Positions 1 to 9,535 are shown, counted from the stretch's first letter. The stretch is DNA of 64,000 bases from CAZBRS01 sp964494475 (GCA_964494475.1 CAZBRS010000020.1:26284-90283); one strand, 5' to 3'. Notes: a model not told the origin generated them from the letters alone. Translations and numbers: made by a program.

Positions 1-1018
1 CCAGGAAGTCGCGGTTCTCGTAGCCCGCGCGGCCGTAGACCTCGTTGCGCGTGCTCTCGATGCCCGAACCCACGCCGGCCGTCAGCGTGTGGATCGGCAT
101 CTCCTGCACGCCCACCTCGACGACCACGTCCCGGTCCCACTGGATCGAGCTGATGGCCTCGAACGTGGGCTCGCGTCCCGCCAGCTTCTCGTCGAGCGAG
201 GGTCGCCGCGCGCGCGCGACCACGCCGAAGAAGGCGCGCAGGGCATAGATGTTCTCTTCGGTCGTGCGCAGGCGCGAGGGCAGCAGGGGCTCTCCGTCCA
301 CCAGGTCGATGCGGCGGCGAATGCGCGCCTCCGAGATACGCTGGTGGCCCGTCACGCGCACTTCGGCGATGCGAGCCAGGGGGCCGGGCGCCACCTGCAG
401 CTGCACCGTGACCTCGCGCGTCGAGCGCACCACGAACACGTCGCCCACGACCTCGGCGTAGAGGAAGCCTGCGTCCAGCAGCGCCTGCCGCAGGGCCTCG
501 CGCCCCAGGACGTAGTCGGCGTCGCTCCACACCGCGCCCACGGTCAGCCCCACGAGCTTGGGAGTCTTCAGGGTCAGCGCCACCAGGCGAGCGCGCGCCT
601 CCGCATCGTCACCCGCCGAGGCCGTGAAGTCGGGCACGCGCACCTCTTTGACCCGCACGGGTTGGCCCTCGCGCACGCGAAAGCGGACGCGTACCTTGTC
701 TTCGCCGAGCTCCTCGACGACGTATTCGCGCACGCGCGCTTCGAAGTAGCCTTTGGTTGCGTAGATCGACTCGATGCGCCGCGCGTCGGTGGGCAGGGAC
801 GACCGGTTCAGCAGGGGCTTCTCGCCTGTGGTCGTCCAGTTGTCAGGGCGCGCGGCGAGACCCTCGACGAGGGTGGCGTCGGACAGGGCCCGGTTGCCCT
901 CGATGGCCACGTCGACCACCATCTTGCGGCCTTCGGGCGGATCGAGCTCTCCCAGCCGGATCGCGCCGCACCCCGCGACCAGCACTGTCGCCAGCAGCAG
1001 GGGGGCGGCGCTTCTCAA
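1..1018 (-). CDS. Omp85-family (BamA/TamA-like) outer-membrane assembly protein, lipoprotein form, 3' end outside window
   Basis: Only the first 339 codons lie in the window; the frame is open to the edge. The likely start is a TTG whose last two bases fall in the corA stop (TTGA overlap), which suggests translational coupling. Residues 1-16 form a lipoprotein signal ending LVAGC. Two or three POTRA-like repeats follow; the clearest begins LARIAEVRVTGHQRIS and runs through LRTTEENIYALRAFF. Near residue 310 the sequence turns into the typical start of an Omp85 barrel (AGVGSGIESTRNEV, then GYENRDFL). The family inserts or translocates proteins at the outer membrane. A lipobox in place of an ordinary signal peptide is unusual for BamA itself, so this is probably a TamA-like paralogue. 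The family call is firm; the exact role is not. Confidence 0.8.
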   Translation of the reverse strand, partial: MRSAAPLLLATVLVAGCGAIRLGELDPPEGRKMVVDVAIEGNRALSDATLVEGLAARPDNWTTTGEKPLLNRSSLPTDARRIESIYATKGYFEARVREYVVEELGEDKVRVRFRVREGQPVRVKEVRVPDFTASAGDDAEARARLVALTLKTPKLVGLTVGAVWSDADYVLGREALRQALLDAGFLYAEVVGDVFVVRSTREVTVQLQVAPGPLARIAEVRVTGHQRISEARIRRRIDLVDGEPLLPSRLRTTEENIYALRAFFGVVARARRPSLDEKLAGREPTFEAISSIQWDRDVVVEVGVQEMPIHTLTAGVGSGIESTRNEVYGRAGYENRDFL

Positions 1019-2175
1019 TCGCCACCCAGCCAGCCCTTGCGCCGGAACAGCCACAGGAGCGTGCCGGCGACCGTCGCCATGAGCGCGAGGGCGAAGGGGT
1101 ACCCCAGGAACCAGCGCAGCTCGGGCATGTTCCACCCCGATGTGTCGGGGTCGAAGTTCATGCCGTACACGCTGGCGATGAACGACAGGGGCATGAAGAT
1201 GGTCGAGATGATGGTGAGGACCTTCATCACCTCGTTCATGCGGTTGTTCACGCTCTCGAGGTGCACCTCGGCCAGGGCGGCGGTGAGCTCGCGGTAGCTC
1301 TCGATGAGGTCGATGACCTGCACCGCGTGGTCCTGGCAATCGCGCAGGAAGAGGCGCGTCTCGGCCTGGAACACCGTGGTGTCGTCGTCGCGCACCAGGG
1401 TGGCCAGGGCGTCGCGCAGGGGCCACACCGAGCGGCGCAGGGCCACGAGATCGCGGCGCAGCGTGTGCAGATCGCCCATCAGGCCCTTGTCGGGCCGGGT
1501 CAGGATGCGCGCCTCGAGCTCCTCGACGCGCTCGGCGTAGTCTTCGAGCACGGGGAAGTAGGCGTCGATCACGGCGTCGAGCAGCGCGTAGGCCAGATAG
1601 TCGGACCCGGCCTTGCGGAACTTGCCCTTGGCCTGCCGGATGCGATCGCGCACCGGGCCGAACACGTCGCCGCCCGGCTGCTCCTGGAACGTGACGACGA
1701 AGCCGGGGCCCACGAACAGGCTGAGCTGCTCGGACTTGAGCCCACCGTCGCAGGTGAGCATGCGCGCGATGGCGAACACGTGGCCGGGGTAGGATTCGGC
1801 CTTGGGGCGTTGGGGCGGGTTCAGCACGTCCTCGAGGGCCAGGCGGTGCAACCCGAAGCGCTCGCCGAGCACGCGCACCACCTCGGCGTTGCCGAGCCCG
1901 TCGACGTTCAGCCACACCACGGGCCACTTGCCCACGAACTCGGCCAGATCGTTCACGTGGGCCAGCGGGCGCTCCTCGAACGCGTCGGGGCCATAGGCCA
2001 TGAGCGCGAACTCGGGGGCCGCGGCGCCCGGCTGCGCGACCAGCCCCTCGTGACCCCGGCCCGCGCCCTTGGACTGACCGGGGCCGCAGAACAGGTCGAA
2101 CAGGAACTCCTTGCGCCGCGCGCGCAACGCCGCGCGCTGCTCGACCAGCCGCTTCTGCTGGGTTTTGCGGGCCAT
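1015..2175 (-). CDS. corA: CorA-family divalent cation transporter
   Basis: A 386-residue protein of typical CorA length. The C-terminus carries the two membrane helices of the family (starting near IISTIFMPLSFIASV and FALALMATVAGTLLWL), and between them is the signature YGMNF that forms the pore mouth. The long N-terminal cytoplasmic part ends in a charged helical region. CorA pentamers import Mg2+ (also Co2+ or Ni2+) across the inner membrane. I chose the ATG at 2175 because GAGGAG lies six bases upstream; an upstream in-frame ATG would add nine residues with no such site. The stop overlaps the TTG start of the Omp85-like gene, so the two are probably one transcript. Confidence 0.93.
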   Translation of the reverse strand: MARKTQQKRLVEQRAALRARRKEFLFDLFCGPGQSKGAGRGHEGLVAQPGAAAPEFALMAYGPDAFEERPLAHVNDLAEFVGKWPVVWLNVDGLGNAEVVRVLGERFGLHRLALEDVLNPPQRPKAESYPGHVFAIARMLTCDGGLKSEQLSLFVGPGFVVTFQEQPGGDVFGPVRDRIRQAKGKFRKAGSDYLAYALLDAVIDAYFPVLEDYAERVEELEARILTRPDKGLMGDLHTLRRDLVALRRSVWPLRDALATLVRDDDTTVFQAETRLFLRDCQDHAVQVIDLIESYRELTAALAEVHLESVNNRMNEVMKVLTIISTIFMPLSFIASVYGMNFDPDTSGWNMPELRWFLGYPFALALMATVAGTLLWLFRRKGWLGGD

Positions 2176-2242
2176 GGGGAACTCCTCGTCGCGGGCGGGC
2201 ACGATGGTACCCCGTCACGCACGCGAGGGCAATCCGCGACTC

Positions 2243-2272
2243 GTGACAACCGGGCGCGCCTCGTGGGATACT
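2243..2272 (+). promoter_or_regulatory. Putative sigma70-type promoter of the GH38 gene
   Basis: GTGACA and GATACT are separated by 18 bp, and the -10 box ends 28 bp before the ATG at 2301, which is preceded by GGGGAGGA. It lies in the short divergent gap between corA and the glycosidase. Assigned by eye from consensus matches only. Confidence 0.4.
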
Positions 2273-2300
2273 CCGGGCAATCGCCCGTCGGGGAGGACCC

Positions 2301-5300
2301 ATGCCTCGCGTCGGCCTCGCGCTCGCCGTACTGCTCGCCTTCGCCGCACCTTCCCGCGCCGCCGCTCCCGCCGAGCCCACGCTCTACGTGGTGGCCGCGT
2401 CGCACCTCGACACCCAGTGGTGGTGGACCATCCAGGAGACCATCCGGGATCTCGTGCCGGCCACCTTCCGCGACACGTACCCGCTCTTCGACGCGTACCC
2501 CGACTTCACGTTCAGCTGGGAGGGCGCGTTCCGCTACCGGCTGCTGGAGGAGTACTTCCCCGAGCTGTTCCTGCAGCTGAAGACGTACGTCGCCGCCGGG
2601 CGCTGGCGACCGGGGGGCAGCGCGGTCGACGCGGGCGACGTGAACGTGCCGAGCCCCGAGTCGTTGATGCGCCAGTTCCTGTATGGCAACGGCTACTTTC
2701 GCGAGCTGTTCGGCGAGGGCTCGGTCGACGTGTTCCTGCCCGACTGCTTCGGCTTCGGCTGGGCGCTGCCCACGGTGGCGGCGCACTGCGGCCTGAAGGG
2801 CTTCTCGACGCAGAAGCTCACCTGGGGCTCGTCCGTCGGCATCCCGTTCCCCGTCGGGTTCTGGCGGGGCCCCGACGGGCGCGGGCTGGTCGCGGCGCTC
2901 GATCCGGGCTCGTACGCGGCCGACTTCTCGAACGACCTCTCCGCGGACGCCGGCTGGCTCGCCGCGGCCGAGCAGTCGGAGGCGCTGTCGGGCCTGCCGG
3001 TGGCCTTGAAGTACTTCGGCGTGGGCGATCGCGGCGGCGCCGTGCACGAGAGCTCGGTGCAGGCCCTCGAGGCCTCGATCGCGGGCACGGGGCCCTTGAA
3101 GGTGAGGAGCACCTCGTCCGACCAGCTGTTCCGCGACCTGTCCGAGGCCGACGTGGCGAAGATGCCGGTGCACGACGGCGAATTGCTGCTCTACGCCCAC
3201 GGCACGGGCTCGTACACCTCGCAGGCCGCCATGAAGCGCTGGAACCGCGCCAACGAGCGCCTGGCGAACGCGGCCGAGCGGGCCTCGGTGGCGGCGGCGT
3301 GGCTGGGGGGCGCCGAGTATCCCCACGCGAACCTCACCGACGCGTGGTGGCGCTTCTTGTGGCACCAGTTCCACGACGACCTGACGGGCACGGGCATCCC
3401 CGAGATCTACACGTTCTCGTGGAACGACGAGCTGCTGACCCAGAACCGCTTCGCGGCCGAGCTGACCGAGGCCGTGGGGGCCGTGGCGCGGGCGCTCGAC
3501 ACGCGCGTCGAGGGCGTGCCGCTGGTGGTGTACAACCCCCTGGCGTTCGCGCGCACCGACGCGGTCGAGGCCGTGGTGCGCTTCCCGAACGGAGCGCCCG
3601 AGGCCGTGCGCGTGGCCGGCCCCGACGGCGCCGAGGTGCCCGCGCAGGTGCTGGAGCGGGGCGAGGGGTGGGCGCGCGTCGTGTTCGTCGCGACCGCGCC
3701 GTCGGTGGGCTTCGCGGTCCATGACGCACGTCCCGCCGCGTCTCCGATGCCCTCGGGCTCCCTGAGCGCGTCAGAGACCCTGATCGAGAACGACAACCTT
3801 CGCGCGGAGTTCGACGCCAACGGCGACCTCTCGCGCGTCATGGACAAGGGTTCGGAGCGCGAGTGGCTCTCGGCCCCGGCGCAGATCGCGCTCTTCGACG
3901 ACATGTCGTTCGTGTGGCCGGCGTGGGAGATCCCCTGGGCCAATCTGTCGAAGCCTCCGCGCGAGGTGCTGGCGGGCCCGGCCGAGGTGCGCGTGGTGGA
4001 GCGCGGCCCGGCGCGCGCGGCCGTCGAGGTGACGCGCACGATCGCGGGCTCCACCTTCGTGCAGACGTACCGCCTGGTCGCGGGCAGCCGTCGCCTCGAG
4101 ATCGTGACCGACCTCGACTGGCGCACCAGGCGCACCTTCGCGAAGGCGGTGTTCCCGCTGGCGACCCCGAACCCCGAGGCCACCTACGACCTGGGCCTGG
4201 GCGTCATCCGGCGCGGCAACTCCACGGCCACGCTGAACGAGGTGCCGGCCCAGCAGTGGGCCAACCTCACGCTGCCCGACGACAGCTACGGCGTGGCCGT
4301 GCTCAGCGACTCGAAGTACGGCTGGGACAAGCCCGACGACGGCACGCTGCGCCTCACCCTCGTGCACACCGCCATCAGCCCCGATTTTCACCACGACACG
4401 AACGATCTGGGGCACCATCGCCTGGCCTATGCTCTCTACGGCCACGAGGGCGACTGGGCTCACGGCACCGTTCGCGAGGCCGAAGGATTCGATCAGCCGC
4501 TGCTCGCGTTCCAGGTTCCGGCGCACGAGGGTACCTTGGGCCGGGGATGGTCGATGCTGTCGGTCGAGGGGGGCGGGGCCTCCGTGATGGCCGTCAAGCG
4601 CGCCGAAGGCTCCGACGAGGTGATCGTGCGCGTGCGCGAGACCACCGGCGAGGGCAGCGCCGGGGTCCGCGTGGACGTGGGCGACGGCGTGGCGGCCGCG
4701 CGCGAGGTCGACGGTGCCGAGCAGCCGAAGGGGGAGGCCACCCTGGTCGATGACGACCTCGCAGCCAATCTGTCGGCCTTCGAGCCGCGCACCTTCGCGT
4801 TGACGTTGAGGCCGCCCAACGGCGCCGCGCTGTCGTTGCCGGACTCCCGCCCCGTCACGTTGGCCTTCGACACCGACGTGGCGAGCCGCAACGACGCGCG
4901 CGAAGACGGCGCCTTCGCCGACGGCGGCGTCGCGCTCGCCGCCGAGCTGCTACCGGACGAGGTCACGCACCGCGGCGTCCGCTACGTGCTCGGCTCGACC
5001 GAGACGGGCGCCGACAACGCCGTCACCTGCCGCGGCCAGCCGATCTCCATCGCGCCCCAACCCGGCGACCGGCTGTACGTGCTGGCCGCCGCCGACGTCG
5101 ACGTGACCGCCACCTTCCGCGTGGGCGAGGCTGAGCAGATCGTGCCCGTGCAGGCCTTCACGGGCTTCCTCGGCCAGTGGGACAGCCGCGTCATGGCCGA
5201 CGGGAAGATCGAGTTCGACCCCGCGAAGTACACGCCGGCCTTCGTGAAGCCGGCCGAGGTGGCCTGGTACGGCGCGCACCGCCATGCGGCGGGCCAGGAC

Positions 5301-5702
5301 GAGCCCTACGTGTTCACCTACCTGTTCCGGTTGGTGCTGGCCATCCCCTCCGGCGCCACGACCCTCACGCTGCCCGACGACCCGCGCATCAAGGTGCTGG
5401 CCGTGACGCTGGCGAACGATCCGAACGGCGGCACCGTGGCCGCGTCGGTGCTGCACGACGGCTTCGACCCGCTGGCCCACGGGCTGGTGCCGGTCTACGC
5501 CGAGGGCCCGGATCGGCCCGACGTGGTCGAAGGCGTCGACGCGGCCGAGGCGGGCGCCGAGGTCGCGGAGGGCGACGACTCGGGCTCGGGCGGGGGTGGG
5601 TGCCAGGGGACCTGCCGCGCGCCCTCCGCAGGGGCCGGGCTGGCGTGGCTGGTGTTCTCGGTGGTCGTGGGGCTCGCCGTTCGGCGCTACAGCGTCTTCT
5701 GA
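2301..5702 (+). CDS. Secreted glycoside hydrolase family 38 (alpha-mannosidase-like) with MYXO-CTERM-like tail
   Basis: An 1133-residue exported enzyme. Residues 1-21 are a signal peptide. The GH38 fold begins at about residue 27: ASHLDTQW supplies the metal-binding His35 and Asp37, and FLPDCFGFGW supplies the likely nucleophile Asp148. A helical domain (RWNRANERLA) and a long beta-sandwich region follow, as in class II alpha-mannosidases. GH38 enzymes are Zn-dependent retaining mannosidases; substrate specificity cannot be read here. The last 35 residues hold a Gly-rich stretch, CQGTC, a hydrophobic segment (LAWLVFSVVVGLAV) and RR, resembling the MYXO-CTERM sorting tag. This implies surface display or processed release (inference). 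The 3' end overlaps the convergent protease gene by 16 bp. Confidence 0.85.
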   Translation: MPRVGLALAVLLAFAAPSRAAAPAEPTLYVVAASHLDTQWWWTIQETIRDLVPATFRDTYPLFDAYPDFTFSWEGAFRYRLLEEYFPELFLQLKTYVAAGRWRPGGSAVDAGDVNVPSPESLMRQFLYGNGYFRELFGEGSVDVFLPDCFGFGWALPTVAAHCGLKGFSTQKLTWGSSVGIPFPVGFWRGPDGRGLVAALDPGSYAADFSNDLSADAGWLAAAEQSEALSGLPVALKYFGVGDRGGAVHESSVQALEASIAGTGPLKVRSTSSDQLFRDLSEADVAKMPVHDGELLLYAHGTGSYTSQAAMKRWNRANERLANAAERASVAAAWLGGAEYPHANLTDAWWRFLWHQFHDDLTGTGIPEIYTFSWNDELLTQNRFAAELTEAVGAVARALDTRVEGVPLVVYNPLAFARTDAVEAVVRFPNGAPEAVRVAGPDGAEVPAQVLERGEGWARVVFVATAPSVGFAVHDARPAASPMPSGSLSASETLIENDNLRAEFDANGDLSRVMDKGSEREWLSAPAQIALFDDMSFVWPAWEIPWANLSKPPREVLAGPAEVRVVERGPARAAVEVTRTIAGSTFVQTYRLVAGSRRLEIVTDLDWRTRRTFAKAVFPLATPNPEATYDLGLGVIRRGNSTATLNEVPAQQWANLTLPDDSYGVAVLSDSKYGWDKPDDGTLRLTLVHTAISPDFHHDTNDLGHHRLAYALYGHEGDWAHGTVREAEGFDQPLLAFQVPAHEGTLGRGWSMLSVEGGGASVMAVKRAEGSDEVIVRVRETTGEGSAGVRVDVGDGVAAAREVDGAEQPKGEATLVDDDLAANLSAFEPRTFALTLRPPNGAALSLPDSRPVTLAFDTDVASRNDAREDGAFADGGVALAAELLPDEVTHRGVRYVLGSTETGADNAVTCRGQPISIAPQPGDRLYVLAAADVDVTATFRVGEAEQIVPVQAFTGFLGQWDSRVMADGKIEFDPAKYTPAFVKPAEVAWYGAHRHAAGQDEPYVFTYLFRLVLAIPSGATTLTLPDDPRIKVLAVTLANDPNGGTVAASVLHDGFDPLAHGLVPVYAEGPDRPDVVEGVDAAEAGAEVAEGDDSGSGGGGCQGTCRAPSAGAGLAWLVFSVVVGLAVRRYSVF

Positions 5703-8197
5703 GCCGACCCGCCCTGCGACGAGGTGACGCGCACGAGGCCGGGCTTCGAGGCCAGCGTGACGGTCTTGGTGTAGACCCCGGCGCTGTAGGTCATGGCCAG
5801 CGGCGTGGCGGGCAGCCAGGTGGCGCCGCCGTTGTACGAGTAGGTGAGCTTCAGCGCGGCCGTGGGCGCCTTGGTGCTGGTGGCCTTGACCGTGAGCTGC
5901 TTCTTCTTGGTGTTCCACGCGGCCGAGGTGACGACCACGGTGTCGGTGATCGGCACGGTGGGCGCGTAGGCCAGCGACGCGACCAGGTCCAGCTTGCCGT
6001 AGCCCCAGTCGTGGTTCGGCAGGTCGAGGCCGGCGTCGGCGTCGGAGTCGGTCTTGGCCGTCTGGGCCAGGTATTCGTAGGCGTCGGTCGTCACGTCGTG
6101 CCGCGCGGTGGCGTCGAACACGGTGCGCAGGGCGTTGTCGTCGAGCTGGGGCGCGACCTGCAGCAGCAGGGCCACCGCGCCCGTGGCGTTCGGGCAGGCC
6201 ATGCTGGTGCCCTGCAACACGGTGGCCTCGAGGTTCGGCAGCACGCGGTTCAGCGCGAAGTGGTAGGGGCCGCCCGAGGCGTAGGGCACGGCGCGGTCCT
6301 GCCACTCGGCCTGGCGCGTGTAGTGCGAGAACGACGAGGCGATGCCCACGCCGGGGGTGGCGATCTCGGGCTTCAACACGCCGTCGCGGCGCGGGCCGCG
6401 CGCCGAGAAGTACGACAGCTCGCCCACGGCGAAGGGATCGTAGTAGCCGATGGGCGGATTGGCGTAGGCCTGGGTCCCGGCCGACGGCAGGTCGGTGGTC
6501 GCGTCGTAGTACGTCCACTCGGTGCGGGTGGCGTAGGCGGCGGCGGCGATGACCCGGCCGGCGCTGGCCGGGCTGCCGATGGTCATGGCGTTGTCGCTCT
6601 CGCGGCCGCCGAAGCGCGGGGTGGCCTGGCGCGGCGCGGGCTCGGCCCGGAAGGCGCGCACCACGTCGCTGCTCACGCCGTACCACGCGTCGTAGTGCCC
6701 GCCGGAGGGGGTCGACAGCGGGATGATCTCGATCGTCCACGTGCCCTTCACGGGATCGACGCCGTAGTAGTCCGAGATCTCGACGTAGAGCTCGTGGTCG
6801 GCGTTGGTGTCGCTCCAGTCGAGTTGATCGCCGCCGTTGCCGACCAGGATGGCGCCCTCGGCCGTGTTGAAGCCGAAGTAGGGCTGGCCGGTCTTCCAGG
6901 TGTTCTTGTACGAGCCCGTGAGCGTGGGTGGATATTTCTTGCCGCTCGGGCTGGTCACGCGCACGCGGCAGGTGTCGGTGCCGGCGTACCAGGCGTCGAA
7001 GAACACGTACGAGCCCTCGCCGGTGGTGTCGGGCGTATAGGTCGGGAAGCGGAAGGTGATGGGGGCGGTGCTCATGGTGCCGTCGCCGTGCAGGCTGTAG
7101 CCCCACGCGAGCGGCGTCGACCAGTTGTTGGCGCCGGGGTTGCCGGCGGCCACGACCACCAGGCGACCGGAGCCCACCAGGGCGTCGAGGCTGCGCTCCT
7201 CGAGCGTGCTGCCGTCGTGGGGGCCGTAGTCGGAGCCCAGGCTCATGTTGATGACGGCGGGGCGACCGTACTCGGCCGCGCGCTTGAAGATGTAGTTGAC
7301 CGCGTCGACGATGCCGGCGGTCGTGTTGCGCTCGCCGTCGAAGTCGAACTTCACGAAGATGATGTCGGCGCCCGGGGCCACGCCCGTGAGGCCGCTGGCG
7401 CTGCCGTCGCCCGCCGCGGTGCCCGTGACGTGGGTGCCGTGCCCGTCGAAGTCGCCGGCCGCCGGCTTGATGGGGCAGGCGGGGTCGTCGAGGGCCTCGA
7501 ACGAGTTGGTGATGGGGTCCCACTCCGCGCAGGTGAGGAGGGCGTCGTCGAAGTCGGCCTGCGTGTACTCGTGGCCGTACGAGAAGCTCCAGCCGGCGCC
7601 GCTCGGCAGGCGATCGTCGTCGGTGTCGCTCTGGTCCCAGTAGTTCAGGATGCGCGAGCCGCCCGTGGCGTCGTCGACGAAGTCGCCGTGGGTCCAGTCG
7701 AGGCCCGAGTCGACCACGCCCACGATCACGCCGGTGCCGTCGACGGTGCGGGGATTGTTCATGCCCGCGAACCGGCCGGGCTCGGGCTCGGCCAGCGCGT
7801 TCGAGAGGTCGTTCATCGGGTGCACGCGGTGCCCGGGCTCGATGCGGCCCACGTCGTCGCGCGCCTCGAGCGACCGGAGGGCCGAGACCGGCACCTGGGC
7901 GGTGATGAAGCCGGCCGAGAGCACCGAGTTGACCTCGGCGCCCAGGCTCCGCAGGTAGGGCAGCACCGAGGGGCGCGCCTCGAGGATGACGCTGGCGTAG
8001 ACCTGCTCGCGCCCGGCCACGTTGCGCACCGAGAGGGTGACGAAGCCGGTGCGGTTCAGCTTGTGCAGCGAAGAACGCGAGGGCGTGGCCGTGGCGGCCG
8101 CGCGGTCGAGGTGCGACGACAGCCGGCCGGCCTCGGCGGGGCCGACGGGCAGCGTCAGGGCGACGAGGGCCAGCAGAAAAATTCGCAGGTAGCTCAT
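5687..8197 (-). CDS. Secreted subtilisin-like serine protease (S8 family)
   Basis: An 836-residue protein with a signal peptide (cleavage near PAEA, residue 23) and a propeptide-like region to about 150. The catalytic triad is visible: Asp163 (VVDSGLD), His253 (DGHGTHVTG) and Ser665 (GTSMACPN). The oxyanion Asn353 lies in AAGNPGANN. The span between His and Ser is long because of a roughly 200-residue insert (about 365-570), probably a PA-like or beta-rich domain as in large subtilases. The C-terminal part (about 745-836) looks like an Ig-type beta domain. Predicted to degrade proteins outside the cell. Convergent with the GH38 gene and divergent from the HD-domain gene. Confidence 0.92.
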   Translation of the reverse strand: MSYLRIFLLALVALTLPVGPAEAGRLSSHLDRAAATATPSRSSLHKLNRTGFVTLSVRNVAGREQVYASVILEARPSVLPYLRSLGAEVNSVLSAGFITAQVPVSALRSLEARDDVGRIEPGHRVHPMNDLSNALAEPEPGRFAGMNNPRTVDGTGVIVGVVDSGLDWTHGDFVDDATGGSRILNYWDQSDTDDDRLPSGAGWSFSYGHEYTQADFDDALLTCAEWDPITNSFEALDDPACPIKPAAGDFDGHGTHVTGTAAGDGSASGLTGVAPGADIIFVKFDFDGERNTTAGIVDAVNYIFKRAAEYGRPAVINMSLGSDYGPHDGSTLEERSLDALVGSGRLVVVAAGNPGANNWSTPLAWGYSLHGDGTMSTAPITFRFPTYTPDTTGEGSYVFFDAWYAGTDTCRVRVTSPSGKKYPPTLTGSYKNTWKTGQPYFGFNTAEGAILVGNGGDQLDWSDTNADHELYVEISDYYGVDPVKGTWTIEIIPLSTPSGGHYDAWYGVSSDVVRAFRAEPAPRQATPRFGGRESDNAMTIGSPASAGRVIAAAAYATRTEWTYYDATTDLPSAGTQAYANPPIGYYDPFAVGELSYFSARGPRRDGVLKPEIATPGVGIASSFSHYTRQAEWQDRAVPYASGGPYHFALNRVLPNLEATVLQGTSMACPNATGAVALLLQVAPQLDDNALRTVFDATARHDVTTDAYEYLAQTAKTDSDADAGLDLPNHDWGYGKLDLVASLAYAPTVPITDTVVVTSAAWNTKKKQLTVKATSTKAPTAALKLTYSYNGGATWLPATPLAMTYSAGVYTKTVTLASKPGLVRVTSSQGGSAQKTL

Positions 8198-8227
8198 GGT
8201 GAAACCCGGGATTGGGTGGACGGCGCG

Positions 8228-8255
8228 AACATAGCGCCGCCGTTGCCCCTGGCAA
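8228..8255 (-). promoter_or_regulatory. Putative promoter of the S8 protease gene
   Basis: On the minus strand, TTGCCA and TATGTT are separated by 16 bp, upstream of the ATG at 8197. This is a weak consensus match in the divergent gap shared with the HD-domain gene. Confidence 0.3.
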
Positions 8256-8301
8256 GCGAAAAAACGAACCGCCGCACGCCGTCAGCCCCTGAACGCGACC
8301 C

Positions 8302-8329
8302 TTGCGTTCGCGCCGACGAACGGTATCGT
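8302..8329 (+). promoter_or_regulatory. Putative promoter of the HD-domain gene
   Basis: TTGCGT and TATCGT are separated by 16 bp, and the -10 box ends 19 bp before the ATG at 8349. A GAGGGG ribosome binding site lies between. Consensus match by eye. Confidence 0.3.
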
Positions 8330-8348
8330 TCCCCAGAGGGGGGTTCCC

Positions 8349-9527
8349 ATGTCGCTCCACGAACTGAACGACTTCTTCGTGCTCTCGGCCAAGCTGCGCT
8401 ACCAGCTCGACATCGGCGAAGACGGCCGGGCCAACATCCTGGCGCTCATCCTCGGGGGGGCGCGGCCGCCCGCCGACGACCAGCGCGTGCTCGTGGGCAT
8501 CATCGACTACCTGTGCCAGGCCTACAAGCCGCGCATCCGGCGCCTGGGCACGCCGTCGGTGCTGCACCCGCTGCGCTCGGCCGCGCTGCTGGCCCAGGCC
8601 TCGGCTCCGCCCACCATGCTCGACCTGCTCACGGCCCTGCTGCACGACAAGTTCGAGGACATCACGCCCAAGCGCTTCGCCCCCGAGGAGTGGCAGAGCC
8701 TCGAGGGCGAGTTCGCCGACCTGGTGGGCGGGCTCGACCGCGAGCTGCGCTGGTTCCTCATGGAGCGCCTCACGTGGCTCACGCGCGCCGGCGACGAGGA
8801 GACCTACAACGCCTACATCGGCAAGCTGCTCGCCCGCACGCGCGTCACGCCCGAGCTCATGCGCGCCAAGCTGGCCGACCGCCTCGACAACACGCTCGAC
8901 CTGCGCGTGGCGGTGTCCGATCCCATCGAGGGGGTCGACTTCTTCCGCACGCTCTTCGAGATCTTGTTCGTGAACGGCTACAAGGGCTACCACCCGGCCG
9001 AGCAGCACCCGGCCCGGGGCGCGTACGACGGAGCGCAGCGCCTGTACCAGCTGTTCAAGAACGCGGTCATGCTGTCGCTGGTGCGCCAGGCCGGCGACGT
9101 GACCCGCGACGAGGTCACGCGCAAGCTCTTCGACGCGTTGGCGCAGGCCAGCATGAAGGAGGCCGAGCGCATCGCGCTGCACCTCTTCGGCTACCACCTG
9201 GCCGAGCTGAAGACCGAGCGCGTGCTGCTGCAGGAGACCATGGAGTACGCCCAGCGCGGGGGCCTCGACAAGGCCACGTCGCGGGGGCTGGGCGGGCGCC
9301 TCGACGGGCTGTTCGCCTCGCTCTTCGAGGCCGCCAACACCGACGCGCGCAAGCAGATCCTGTCCGAGCTCTACAACGACAAGCCGCGCATGCTCGAGGC
9401 CTCGGTGGCGTTCGTGGTCATCTTCCTGTCGTTCCTGGACGACCCCGAGTACTTCGTGCACAACGTGACCGAGCAGGGCATCCTGACGGGCGATCCCGAC
9501 GGCGTCGACCTCGGCGTGGGCGTGTAG
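8349..9527 (+). CDS. HD-domain protein resembling the RelA/SpoT (p)ppGpp hydrolase domain
   Basis: 392 residues. The N-terminal half carries the order of metal ligands known from SpoT-type hydrolases: His73 (VLHPLRSA), His99-Asp100 with Glu103-Asp104 (LLHDKFED), and Asp177 in KLADRLDN. This HD-ED plus KLADR pattern is the part of RelA/SpoT that cleaves (p)ppGpp and of the small MESH1-type hydrolases. No synthetase, TGS or ACT domain is present. Residues 190-392 are helical and unfamiliar to me, so the protein is about twice the length of MESH1. Hydrolysis of (p)ppGpp or another nucleotide is inference. It stands alone, convergent with the RlmI-like gene 8 bp away. Confidence 0.65.
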   Translation: MSLHELNDFFVLSAKLRYQLDIGEDGRANILALILGGARPPADDQRVLVGIIDYLCQAYKPRIRRLGTPSVLHPLRSAALLAQASAPPTMLDLLTALLHDKFEDITPKRFAPEEWQSLEGEFADLVGGLDRELRWFLMERLTWLTRAGDEETYNAYIGKLLARTRVTPELMRAKLADRLDNTLDLRVAVSDPIEGVDFFRTLFEILFVNGYKGYHPAEQHPARGAYDGAQRLYQLFKNAVMLSLVRQAGDVTRDEVTRKLFDALAQASMKEAERIALHLFGYHLAELKTERVLLQETMEYAQRGGLDKATSRGLGGRLDGLFASLFEAANTDARKQILSELYNDKPRMLEASVAFVVIFLSFLDDPEYFVHNVTEQGILTGDPDGVDLGVGV

Positions 9528-9535
9528 CCGCGCCG

